From Toxotes chatareus (taxonomy: Eukaryota; Chordata; Actinopteri; Toxotidae), in contig CM028892.1 of the NCBI GenBank assembly GCA_016801885.1, positions 5,774,114 through 5,838,113 on the forward strand: a stretch of 64,000 nucleotides of DNA, in the 5' to 3' direction. Below the pieces are notes generated by a model. The model saw only the letters and a list, made by a program, of their open reading frames with translations, ran no database searches and was not told the origin of the DNA. A program made the translations under genes and the position numbers. Positions within the stretch are counted from its first letter, which is position 1. Each line of letters begins with the position of its first letter. Positions 40,983 through 52,100 of this stretch are shown piece by piece.

Positions 40983-41365
40983 GATCCTACTCTTCACCCC
41001 TCCACCATCATGTAAATTTGCATATTGCCAGTTTTTACTAGTTTTTACTGTTTTTGTATTTTGTGTACTGGGTTTTTTGTAACTTTACTTTCCTTTTTCT
41101 TTAAATTGTAAATGCTATATTTTGCACATTGTTCCTTATACTTGAATCACATGCACACTTCTGCACTTTATCCTTTTCTTTTCTCCTGTTTGTGTGCTAT
41201 CTTATCTTTTCTTATCTTATCTTATGTCAGTTACATTCTGTTGGGAAGGTTCACTTTCTGTGTTCGTGGCCCTTCTTGTCATGTTTGATGTCTTTTAATG
41301 AGCTTTTATTTGTTTTGAACTCTTTATTATAAAGTCCAAATAAACTCTGTTGTGTTGCCTCTTTT
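40983..41365 (+). other. candidate terminal exon with 3' UTR
   Basis: A strong acceptor (long pyrimidine run ending CTTCCACAG at 40982) is followed by an open stretch of ten codons, DPTLHPSTIM, and TAA at 41013-41015. An AT-rich tail then runs to AATAAA at 41339-41344, followed by GT-rich sequence. This is the layout of a last exon of a plus-strand gene ending about 0.5 kb before the ccdc28a promoter. No upstream exon has been matched, so it remains a hypothesis. Confidence 0.25.
41339..41344 (+). terminator. AATAAA poly(A) signal (candidate)
   Basis: Canonical hexamer followed within 25 bases by the GT-rich CTCTGTTGTGTTGCC. It would end the putative transcript with the exon at 40983. Confidence 0.3.
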
Positions 41366-41819
41366 GATATTTCTTTACTGGGAAGGCCACAGGTGACACA
41401 CACCTTTGAAAGAAATTCACTGTTTCCTTCCTCGGTAACTTTGTGCTTGAAATACTAAACTATTACGTACTGCGAGTATATCTCCAATTTTAATTAACTG
41501 TAAATGCTCCGCATGCAGAAGAAAACCCAAAAATTGTTATCCTCGTTTAAGATGATATTCTTTACAAGATATTAATCCTTTTTCGCCTTGCATAATAGAA
41601 CTCAATCAGTCTTGGGCCCAGTTCCATTTCGTGTTGCAGGGCCCTGGAAGGGACACAATGCAGAGCAGATGAGACACTTTCATCAAGTAACGGTAGACTT
41701 TCAGTGAGAAAATAAATAAGTTCTGTTCCGTGGTCGAAAAGGTAGCAATGTAAATAACGTGTAAGCATTACATGATATGCTGTGCTTCAGTTTAGTTTAT
41801 TGTCCTTAGAGATTTGGAA

Positions 41820-42238
41820 TCTGGCCGTGATCGGGTCGCTTACGTCCACGGTTGCGTCCCACCAAAACAGGAAGTTTTCAGAGTTTGCAGGGTAGTTATT
41901 TAGCTTACGAGTTACAAAGGGAACTTCCTATGTTTTAGCAAATGTTTAAGTTCTGTGGGCAAACTTTCAGTGTCACGGGTAGTAAAGGATATACTCAGCT
42001 AAATTTGTGAGTAAATATATCCATCGGTTTGGGTTTGTGGTGTGTCGCTGATGCTAAAGGCTGAAGATCAACCGAGTAGCTAGCTAGTGAGCTAACGTTA
42101 GCCTGGTCAGGATATTGTTTCTACAGGATCAGCTGCAGGGTTTGCCTCGGGGTTACAGTGCTGACTGCTGTGCCTGGTGTCCGCCTTTCGTGTTTCACCC
42201 TCTAGCACGCTAACTAGGCAGCCCCGTAACATGAAGTT
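41820..42238 (+). promoter_or_regulatory. ccdc28a: ccdc28a promoter and 5' leader, CpG-rich
   Basis: CpG density rises sharply here compared with the left 41 kb, with about six CpGs in 41821-41860 alone. Two ETS-type sites face each other: ACAGGAAGT at 41867-41875 and GGAACTTCCT at 41920-41929. No TATA box is apparent, which suits a broadly expressed gene. The exact transcription start cannot be read from the sequence. Confidence 0.55.
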
Positions 42239-42257
42239 ATGGAGGAGCGAAAGCTAA
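42231..42257 (+). promoter_or_regulatory. upstream ORF overlapping the ccdc28a start
   Basis: An ATG at 42231, with A at -3, opens an eight-codon frame ending TAA at 42255-42257. It lies in a different frame from the main ATG at 42239 and overlaps it, so a ribosome starting here would bypass the ccdc28a start. Confidence 0.5.
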
Positions 42258-43752
42258 AGAGAAAGAGTCCCAGGACCTCCACCAACACGGCGGCTCCGAC
42301 CGGGGGTTCTGGCCGGAAGAACAGTGCTTCCTCCGGGGGACGGCACGTCGGCTACAGCTACAACATGGGGACTCACTCCAGCCAAAAGAGCAAGAGCAGA
42401 AGGTAGGATCTGTACAAAAAACAAAGGAACTGAGGATGTTTATCAGAGCTGGTTTACAGGAAACGAAAGCACTCCTTTCTGACTGTGTTGTTTGTGTTTT
42501 TTTCAGGGGAGCCAGGGATAAACCCAGGTACCAGGTGGGCTTGGGTGGTAAAGCTAATCAGAACCAGGGCCAGGCAGCACCTATCATCCAGCACTCCTTT
42601 TTGACAGATGTTTCAGATGTGCAGGAGATGGAAAATGGCCTGCTCAGTCTTCTCAATGACTTCCACTCAGGGAAACTTCAAGCATTTGGTAATTTAGACA
42701 ATAACAGAACATTTCACAGGCACACACATTGTCTGACAAATATGTTGAGATGAAAACAGCCTTGTGCAAATTTAGAGATCCAGATGACAACAAACATATC
42801 ATGTTAACTGAGCCTAGGAATAAATTGTATAAAGTATGGCAGATGATTAAGGAAAGTGGTGTTTCAAACAAGATGATAGGAAACAAATATCAGCTGAAAC
42901 CAGCTCTTCGTGTTTCCTGTTTCTCAGGCAACGAGTGCTCCATTGGCCAGATGGAGCATGTGAGAGAGATGCAGGAAAAGCTGGCCCGTTTGCACTTTGA
43001 CCTCTACGGTGAGGTAGACGAAATGCCCGAGGACCAGAGGAAAATGGCCTGTGACACCAACATGGACAAGCTACTTCTTAATGTAAGACAGCAATAGTAT
43101 TTTTGAAGTGTTCTGTCTTTGTCTTTGCGGTATTTTTGCTTATATTTGTTAAGCAGCGTTTTTGTAAGATACCCAAATGTTATAGCTTCGGATATTTTAT
43201 TAGACCAGACCACAATTTTGCTGAATTACCCTGCAGAGCTACAGATGGGGAACAGTTTAGCTCCAGAAATGTTTGTCTTACAGCACACTGAGCACATTAC
43301 CTCGTATCATCCTGGATAAAGCTGTTCATTGATGGGGTGTAACTGCTCAGGATGCCAGCAAGGATTTAGCTACTTATTTGCCTCATAAGTGTTAAACTCT
43401 TTAAGAGTTTAGTCAGCACCACGTCCTGTAAAATGATTTCCACACAAAGAGCTGACTTATAAAATAAAAACAAAATATTCTTTTTCTTCACAGCTTGAGG
43501 AACTGAGCTCTTCCATGTATCCTTTTGATATTTAACATTCACCAGTCCTCAGACATCACAGAAGTCCTTGATTGCTTTTTAGAGACTTGAAAGTGAAAAA
43601 AAAAAAATCTCTTTACCTTCCAGTTTCCTGTCTGTCCAGCGCTGATCTTGTTAAAAAAGATTTTTGCCTGTGTTTTTCCTTGACCCTGCTTCTCCAGTCA
43701 GAAGCTGAATCTAGCTGACACCCAAGAGATCCAGAGGACTGGCAGCATGTGA
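42239..43752 (+). CDS. ccdc28a: Coiled-coil domain-containing protein 28A
   Basis: Five coding exons: 42239-42402, 42507-42688, 42928-43082, 43494-43516 and 43698-43752. They join in frame to 192 aa plus stop. The start is fixed by an in-frame TAA at 42227. The N-terminus begins MEERKLKRKSPR and is basic and Ser-rich, as in human CCDC28A. The conserved CCDC28 region follows: QHSFLTDVSDVQEMENGLL, LNDFHSGKLQAFGNECS, then MEHVREMQEKLARL, and it ends SSSIQKLNLAD. The wording matches CCDC28A better than CCDC28B, whose central stretch is longer and acidic. CCDC28 proteins are small coiled-coil adaptors. CCDC28B is known to modify Bardet-Biedl phenotypes, while the role of 28A is poorly defined. Exon 4 is only 23 nt, and intron 4 has U12-type signals. 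The next gene, ect2l, lies on the same strand, as in human 6q24. Confidence 0.95.
43517..43697 (+). other. U12-type (minor spliceosome) intron of ccdc28a
   Basis: This 181-nt intron opens with GTATCCTTTT at 43517-43526, matching the U12 5' splice site consensus RTATCCTTT. Near its end TTCCTTGAC at 43676-43684 matches the U12 branch site, with the branch A at 43683, 14 nt before the AG at 43696-43697. No long pyrimidine tract is needed between them, as expected for this class. The splice splits an Ile codon (AT/T) and restores the conserved SSSIQKL. Confidence 0.88.
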
Positions 43753-45160
43753 TTTTATCATTTCTTTTTTTCTCATCCTCGTCTGACCCCACTGTTTGTT
43801 TTATGCCACCCAGAGAGGCAGAAACAGATGAGGTGGAGTCAAAGCAAGCTTTTAGGCCCTATTTCTCTTAAGTATTATGCCAGAAATGGCAACACAGTTG
43901 TTCACCAGCGTTCCCTGTCTGCACAGGGGGAGAGATGAATTGTAAGATGCCCTAATAAGAATGCGCCAGTGGCTTAATTTTTCACTGTTCACCATATATC
44001 AGCAGTGAGTCCCAAACACAGTGGCTGATATCAAGTAGAAAATGGCTCTAATCTTAATCTAGATGAAAGTAATGAACTTACCGAGCTATGATTGAATTTC
44101 ACCACCTCCTCTAATCAATCAGAATCAGTATATTATATTTTTTTCTTTTAGTCAGAGTTTTATAGAGAGGGGTTTAAGATCACAGAGATCTTAGACTACT
44201 GTCTGACCAACAGTGCAGTATATTTTACATATTGGCTTTGGTGCATCCCGATGATGGCCTGTTTATAGTCAGGTTGTCGTCAGTTCACTAATTTCCAAAC
44301 AGTTTAGATTTGCAATATGCTGCTAACCAAAGTGATATTGACATTTTGAACTGCAGCTTGTTTCCAACATGATGAATTCACAAGTCCCAGAAAGAATATC
44401 CTCAGCATTTGTTTCATCGGCTTTGTTGAAATTGAACTAACTGCAAACTTGTTCCTGCAATTTTCGGATTGATATAAACTTGCTCAGTTGCACTTTGTCT
44501 GATCTGTTGTCACAGGTCAAAATTTACATACAGAAATATGTTAATAGTTGTTTCTCAACATAGAGCTTTAAACACAAGCTTAGATCTTACCTGAGACGAT
44601 ATAAACCTAGAAAGTATTTTCTGATTTAATTAAATTATTGTTAAATTCATTAAATCTGCCAAAAATAACATTTAAACAAATAGTAAATTCTGACCATCGA
44701 ACCTGCGCTGTATCTTACAGGTGGCAGTAACCCCAGTTTGCATTTTGCATATGATTTCTTGCTACATGTGAGTGGCCTGATATCACCTCCAACACATTGT
44801 TGAATATATTTGCACATGCAAAACGCATTCATGATCACTGGTGTGTTGGTTAGACGCTGGAGGAGACTGAATAATCCAAATGTTGACATCACAACCATGC
44901 CTTAATTTTTTTAATTTGATCATTTTTGCCTTATTGCTTCTGACCTTTTCAGTGACTTTCATAGAACACGTTGATTTTAGGTTTGGATTCTGTGTTTAAA
45001 ATGATATAATCACTTGATGCTGCTTTGATTGTAAATCCTATGTATTTTAACCAATGTTGTTGGGGGTTGTGGGATTATTTTGAAATGTTTTACTGTTTTA
45101 ACTGTTTCGTGGTTTCATTTTTATTGACTTATTAATAAATGTGTTGTCTGACTTTGTTGG
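43753..45160 (+). other. ccdc28a: ccdc28a 3' UTR
   Basis: AT-rich untranslated sequence after the stop. No coding signal was found. It contains a minus-strand frame at 44650-44898 with no support. It ends at the poly(A) signal at 45134-45139. Confidence 0.65.
45134..45139 (+). terminator. ccdc28a: ccdc28a poly(A) signal
   Basis: AATAAA followed directly by GTGTTGTCTGACTTTGTTGG, a good GT-rich downstream element. This gives a 3' UTR of about 1.4 kb. A second AATAAA at about 45480 is a possible alternative. Confidence 0.65.
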
Positions 45161-45807
45161 CTACATTTTCTTAAGAAGAATAATTCTGCTTGTATATTGT
45201 AGTTAGAGGGAGGAAGTGTGAGAGACGTGTGGAACAACTTTCATCATGCGTCTCATGTCCACCCTTGAAGTTGTCTGTGTAATTATTAAGCATCTTGCTG
45301 CAGTTTCTTTTCTTGAAATTGTTTATCATAGAAAAATATCCACCACTTCATTAATTAAATACAATTTGTGAATTTTTTAAATCATTATTGGCAGATTATT
45401 GATATTTGGTTGATCAAGTGCCTCTCACGGTCCATCATGGCCATGTCTATGTCCAGTTGCCTTATCCATTACATTACATAAAATAAATTAATATGCATTG
45501 ACATTGGGACAGCATGTCGTTCGGGATAACACATCAACAATGACTGACTTCTGTTATTGATGGTAACCTGTTTCCTGGTTGTGTCTGAGGAGGAGGGGTG
45601 TGTCAGGTGTTAGGCAGTGTGAAGGAATGTGCGCATCCTTTTGTTGATGCGTCTCTAAGGTTACAGGGAGCAGAGAGCAGCACAGTGGCAGCCTGTCAGT
45701 GGGTATTTCCTTACACCAGAGTAAAATCTCACAGTAACTGGGGGTTCATTTATTGATACAGAACTCAAAGCGTTTTCTCAAAGTGGGGTTAAAGCCTGTT
45801 TGAACAC
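45161..45807 (+). promoter_or_regulatory. ect2l: ect2l promoter and 5' leader
   Basis: Only about 650 bases separate the ccdc28a poly(A) signal from the ect2l ATG, so the ect2l promoter must lie here or overlap ccdc28a. A degenerate palindrome GTCTCTAAGGTTAC at 45651-45664 resembles an RFX X-box with mismatches in one arm. No TATA box is evident. Confidence 0.4.
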
Positions 45808-46135
45808 ATGGAGGCGAACCTGAAATCAGCTCTTCACTCGGTGAAGCGGTGGCAGCTCAGCGGGACGGACTACGAGCCGCAGCGAGCGCACAGCCTGCGG
45901 CCCGAAACCCGCTTCAGCACCTGGACTCCGCTGCACAACAAGCAGAGCAACCTGCAGGTCAGAGGAACAAACACAGGGCGAATCCTGAAGGGTTATGGAA
46001 TAAACTTTTAGTGATGTTATGTTTGTTTCCATTAATGATCACCAGGTGGCAGGAGCGGGCAAATTATCAGAGTTTCACAGGAAAAGCCTTCGGTGATAAT
46101 GTTCTGCAATGTAAACTTCATGGAGTAATTTCATA

Positions 46136-46167
<32 letters not shown>

Positions 46168-49100
46168 CCGCAACAATGTTGTTGACTGGATTTGAAGCTT
46201 CTAAGTTTTAACACATAATGTGTTGTATTTTTCTAGTTATCCGTATCTCTTGCGCGAAGTCCGTAAGGTAAGGTTTGGTTAATTACCGAGTTTGGTACAG
46301 GTGTTCAATCCTCTCTGCTTTCGGTGAAATGAAGGATAATTGTTTGTCCAACATTGAACACGCAGGCTAAAGTCCCTCAATTTGCGTTTGTTGACATGCA
46401 GGTTGACTCATTGTAGCCACTGTATCATTTTGTATCAGCGAATGGAGAAAACTATTTATCCTGCTTTGAAAATAAACTCACATTAGCGCTTCCTCAAAAC
46501 TATCCCCAGGGAACATTAACACCATTTCAATGTCAGCAAAGGACAGAGGTCTTTAACATCTCTTTTTCTTTGACTCCTAATAATAAATCAGGGTAATATG
46601 AGTTGTTTCAATATATAGAGTCTTGTGTATAAAAGTCTACATGATGCTTTTATTAATGTCTCCATCAGACTAAAATTTTTTCATTATCAAATCATTGGTC
46701 TCTTTATTTTTTTTAATAAGCATGTGGAGTTTTGTTATTCCCATGGTCTTCAGCAGTGTCCTGGAAGCCAGTTTGTAGCTTTTGGCAAAGCAGTCAGACT
46801 CTTATGCAATGAGGTGCAGCTTCCATACGTTGTTCACTGATTGTCTGGACTTCGTTGGTGTTGTGTCTCCATTTACTTGCAGTTATTTGAGGAGAGGATG
46901 AACCTCGTGCTCCACTGGTTTGATCTGTGGTCTGACAAGCAGAGGAGACACCTGCTGCATTCTCTGCTCACACGCTGCACCAAGTCCCAGCTAAAGTAAG
47001 GTCATTCCCACCCACATAACCATCTCATTATTGATCTCTTGCCACCCTTCACACATCTTTTTGTGGAGAATTTCTCAGCACTGCTGTTTTTTCTTCTCAG
47101 CTTGACACAAAAGTTGTTTAATTTAATTATGTTTATAAGCTTTAAAATGAAAATCACCTGATAATCTGAGCAGGTACTGTAAGGATCTGCTGATCGAGAC
47201 GGTCCCTGTGACTAAAGTGGACTTCACCATGGTGCTGCCTCGGTTTCTGTCCCTGTATGTAATGTCATTTCTGTCCCCTCGTGATCTCTGCTCTGCCGCC
47301 CAAGTCAGCTGGCACTGGAGGGTCCTGGCTGAACAGGTGAGAGAGATTTGAATTTTAGTTTTGGGACATTGATCAGGTCTTCACAACAAGAATAGAACCC
47401 CCTGATCCTTCCTCTCCTCAGGACTGTATCTGGGCAGGCCGGTGCATCCGGAGAGGCTGGTTCCTTCCCTACTCTCCTGGAGAGAAAGAGTTTGGAGCAT
47501 GGAAGAACCACTATGTCTCCTGCACCTCCACACTGGACTGGCTCACTCCTCGAGAGGCGGCAGAGCAGTACGGGACTCTCAACCAGCAAAGCACAGGGAT
47601 GACAGAGGAAGAGGAAGAGAGGAGGAAGGAGGGGAAGATCAGGCAGATGATTAGGGGCAAACTTCAGGAGGAGAAGAGTGAGTGAAAAAGAAACAAGTGT
47701 CCCATGTTTTGTTTTTCCCGTCTGTGACAAGTAAAGCTGAAGTAGCTAATGTCTGTGATATTTGCAGGACTATCTATGAGAACCAGGAGAGCATGGGGCA
47801 GCTACACAAAGCAGGACGAAGCCAGAGGTGGAAGTACCCAGACAGGGAGGTCCAGCTTGGGGATAACCTTCGGCTCTTGGTCTTCCCTTTCCTGGCCTCC
47901 AAAGACTGTTGGGTCTTCCAGCCTCTGTCTTAGCCTGGATGGGGGACAGTCCATGAGTGCGTCTCAGAGCATGGACGCAGTCCAGGCCTCCAGTTCATTC
48001 AGGTGAGTGTCTGCAACTGTGTCATAACCTTAGATTGATAGCAGGTCTCTTGGAAATTGCAAGCTTCACAAGACTGTCTAATGTATTAAGTTGTGATTTA
48101 TTGATGAAATCAAACCATACATCCTGTTTTACTGGAAGACCGAACAAAGCCACTGGAGCGCTGTCCTCCTTCACCTGCAGACCTTCACCACAACACACCA
48201 TCTCAGTCTCAGCCATCCATCGCACCACTCCTGTCCTATTATTGTTGATCTCCAACAGAATTCCTGCTTATGAGGTAAGAGGAAAATATAGGAGTCCCAT
48301 CATTCTGTCAGCCCAATCCCTGATCTCTTTTGTTTAAGATAGAAGAAAATAAAGAGGAAGAAAAAAGGAAGATAAAAAAAAAACATTCCTCCTTGTCCTC
48401 TCTTTCTCTTTCTCCCTATTCTCAATCCAGTTGGTGCTGAGTGGTGTAAAGGCAGGAGTGGTTGTGGTTTTGTATGACCACAGGGGGACTCTCTCAGCCC
48501 TGTTAACCCAGGTGGAGAGGACTGTTTCAGGGCAGAGGGCTCAGAGGCTGGGCCTGCTAGCTCCAGGAGGAACGGAGGAAATCCATCTGCTTCACAGTGA
48601 GAATTAATAATCCTGTGTATCTTAAGTGTGGACACACTGCCAGGGTAGTTCCAGTCCAACTGGAGCCTTTACTGCTAGAGGTTTATCTCTCAGGATACTG
48701 TGAAACACATCTGCTAAAAGCATTTCATGGCTTATTTTATTATGATAGCACCTTTTTGGCTCTCTGAATCTTTTCGCTAAGAGCTGGCCCAAGAGTGATT
48801 ATCATAAATCTTGAATTAATTTTAGTTTTTAGCTGAGTTTGGACTCCCCTTTTTATCTAAATTTAAAATTAATTCATATACATTCAAAGTGCCTTATAGA
48901 TTCTACAATATAAGAACAGTGTGGGACACTGATTAATGTACTTCGTCTCAGTTACCCTTTTTTCCCATGAAGTCACCATCTGTAGGCAGATTCTACTGGA
49001 AAATTAAGGATAGTTTCTGTGTTTATTTCATGCTGTTTGTCATATAGTGACATTACCTTATCTGGTTGCTAATATCTGAGTTAACAACATTAATGTTTTA

Positions 49101-52100
49101 AGTTAAATCTGGCTGAGCTGCAGTTTCTTTAAACTGAAAAAAGTTTCAATTCTTAGTTTCTGAAAAGTTGACATATTAAGAAACCTTATTTTCAGATTTC
49201 TTTTTTCAGTTTACTTATCATCATTGTTTTACCTTTGACCCTTCAGGTAGTAGCCTGTCAGAGAGGACGTTACTGACCCCCGACCATAGAGAATTCTGGG
49301 AAAAACTGTGTGGCTGGGTGGCACCAACTGAGAATGGAGGAGGGATTGACATCTTCTCCCCTCTGGCTGCATCAGGTAGGTGGATGCTGGGACAAACATA
49401 CATCTCAGTAATCTGTATTTATGTCGCTGTTGCAGCTTCTGTGTCACTAATGTCCATTCCCTGTCTTTCTGTCTCGCTTACCCTCTGTCCCATAGCATCA
49501 GGAATGGCTATCATCCAGACTCTCTCTACTCTGACTGGTCTGGAGGTTCGGTCGCCAATGGGTCTTGTCACCGGAAGTTTCCAGAACAGTGAGTCTCCCA
49601 TGCACAAGACTTTGACTCAGCTGTGAAACACACATTTGTGCATGTAATCCAGTGTAATTATATCTCATTAGCATCAGTCTGTTGACTGTTCACTCTCTTT
49701 ACATTGTATTGGAACTGTATACAGTGTAGTTAAGTTTCTGCTCACACAAATGAGCAACTCACAATACAGAAGATGGCTTTTATTGTGAAGAAACCACAGG
49801 AAATAGCCTTTTGTTATCAAAATGTGTATACAAAACAAGAAAACTGTTCTTATTTCGCAGTTTTCGGACAGAGCAGCTGTTCAGCCTCTGTTAGCTGTAG
49901 TGTTAAACCGCCCTCTCTGTTTCTGTGGTAACCATTGTTTTCTCTGGATCAACAAAAACTGCGTCACGGTAAAGCCACAAGAGACATGTTTTTGTTGTTT
50001 GTCCACTTACCCTCTCCCAGTCCTGAGTGAGTGGTCTGACAGCAGAGTGTGTACCGGGTCGTTGAACCAGCAACCAGCAATCCCAGCATACCAATATGTG
50101 TGTGAGAGTGTGCTGCAGGGCTGGTGCAGACAGGCCATGTGGATGGAGGAGGCTCTGGGGGAGCTGAGGGGCCGCCTGGGGCCACAGTTACAGCAGGTCA
50201 GCCTCCAGGCCAGGGGCCGAGCTCTGGGTGGGTCTCACGCACATGTAGGACCACTAGCAATTTGAAGCACATGTGTGCATACCCTGTGTCCTGTAAACTC
50301 TCTGAAGAATCTGTTCATATATTTATAGGTAATTTTCTGTGGGAGTATATCGGCCTTGAGGAGATTTCTGTGTCTAAAGATCTAAGTGTGGCTCTGACTG
50401 AGGGACTCACTGCTCTCACCAGGCAGGAAGAGGTGGGAATGACTGTAAAGTTTTGTTATACACAAGTACCATAAGACCATGGAAAAAAACATAAGTAATC
50501 AGTCCAAGTGTCTAATTCATATTTTCTGCTTCTTCAGACCAGGCCTGTGGAGTTTCTTGCTGTTTTCTTGACAAGATGGATTGAGGAGAAAGAGGGAGAA
50601 GAGAGGAGTGGAGAAGACAACTGGAGAACCAGAGGAGCAGATGATTTCTCATTGGCACCCCACAGCTCTCAGGGATCACTTCCTGAGCTACCACAAGTGT
50701 GTGCACATTGAATTTGTCCATCCAGAGAAGGTTAAAGGAGCACACTTGATGTTTACAGTTCTTTATTTTGTCTTTAGATGGTGTTAGATTGGAGAGGTGT
50801 AGTTGCCAGAGAGCTGCACCACAGCGAATGCCTTTATCTGGCGAGACTGGGCGCTGTGCTGAAGGTACACTCTCCATTTTTTAACTTGATCATCGTAGAC
50901 TTTGACATTAAAACAAAAAGGTTAAACGGTTAAACTTTCTTTTATTGAGGAAAGATCCAAGCTATTTCATTGATACATGTCCCTGGTCTGTGCTTAAGGT
51001 GTACCAGGAGCCCCTCACAGCAGCTCTGAACTCCAACAGAGCCATTCTCAGCTGTGCCGACGTCCAGATTATCCTCAGCCCTGTCACACAAATCCTGGAG
51101 CTCAACAGGTACTCACAGACACACACATATTTATATGCTGCTGTCCTGACATAATAGGTGTGTGTGCGTGTGTTTGTTGCAGAGTGTTTCAGGTAGATTT
51201 ACAGTCCAGGCTGCAGCAGTGGGGTGCAGAGCAGTGTATTGGAGATGTGTTTGTAAAACTGTGCTCAAGTCTCAGAGTCTACACCAACTACCTGAACAAC
51301 TACACCACTGCCCTGTGCACCATCGACAAGGTAAAGCCAAATTAGAGGCCCCTCAAGCTAATGACTTTTGTACAGAACTCTAACAAGGCGTTAGCCTCTG
51401 TCTGATCTATGCACTGCTTTAATAAACAGCCTGAATTTAGACAAACAGTTTTGGTGAATGGTTTGGAAAAAAGGACTTTGTGTTGTGTGTGTGTCAGTGC
51501 AGGGAGATGAAACCAGCATTTCGGGCTTTCCTGAAGAGAGCAGACAGAACTCTTGCAACACACATGCTGAGGTAACAATACACTCATGTACATTTGCATG
51601 TTGTATTTGTTTCCAGTCTTTATCCACATCTGACCAAAAACACTGTGCATCGATCAAACCACAGTGTGTAAAAACATGTTGTGTTGTTATTTGTGTGTTT
51701 GTGAAGCCTACAGGAGCTGCTGCTCTGTCCAGTATGGAGAATACAGGAGTACGTGACTCTGCTTCAAGCTCTGTCTTTACACACACACCCCGGACACCCT
51801 GACCACACACACCTCTCCTCTGCCCTCAACACACTGCTATGCTACAGAGAATTCATACAGAAGGTAAGACCCCTACACTTGTCAGACACATATTTTAAAA
51901 TGCAGAGAAATGAAACTTGAACCACTATTAAACAAAACAAAACTGTAGGTTATTTAAATAGTGTAAAAACCATGAGATCCACTGATCAGTGTTTTAATTA
52001 CAACCATCGTCACAAGCAGGAAACACAAACGCATACATGCCAGGTTGCAAATGCTTCTATTCTGTCAGAACTGTGCTCAGTGCAATAATTATACATTTAA

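Noticed and set aside
1..41800. nhsl1 exons expected from human gene order on the minus strand
   Set aside because: No NHS-family sequence was recognised on either strand. The region could still be a large nhsl1 intron or intergenic, but this cannot be claimed.
42436..42753. 105-codon frame as a separate gene
   Set aside because: It is ccdc28a exon 2 with intron read-through on both sides.
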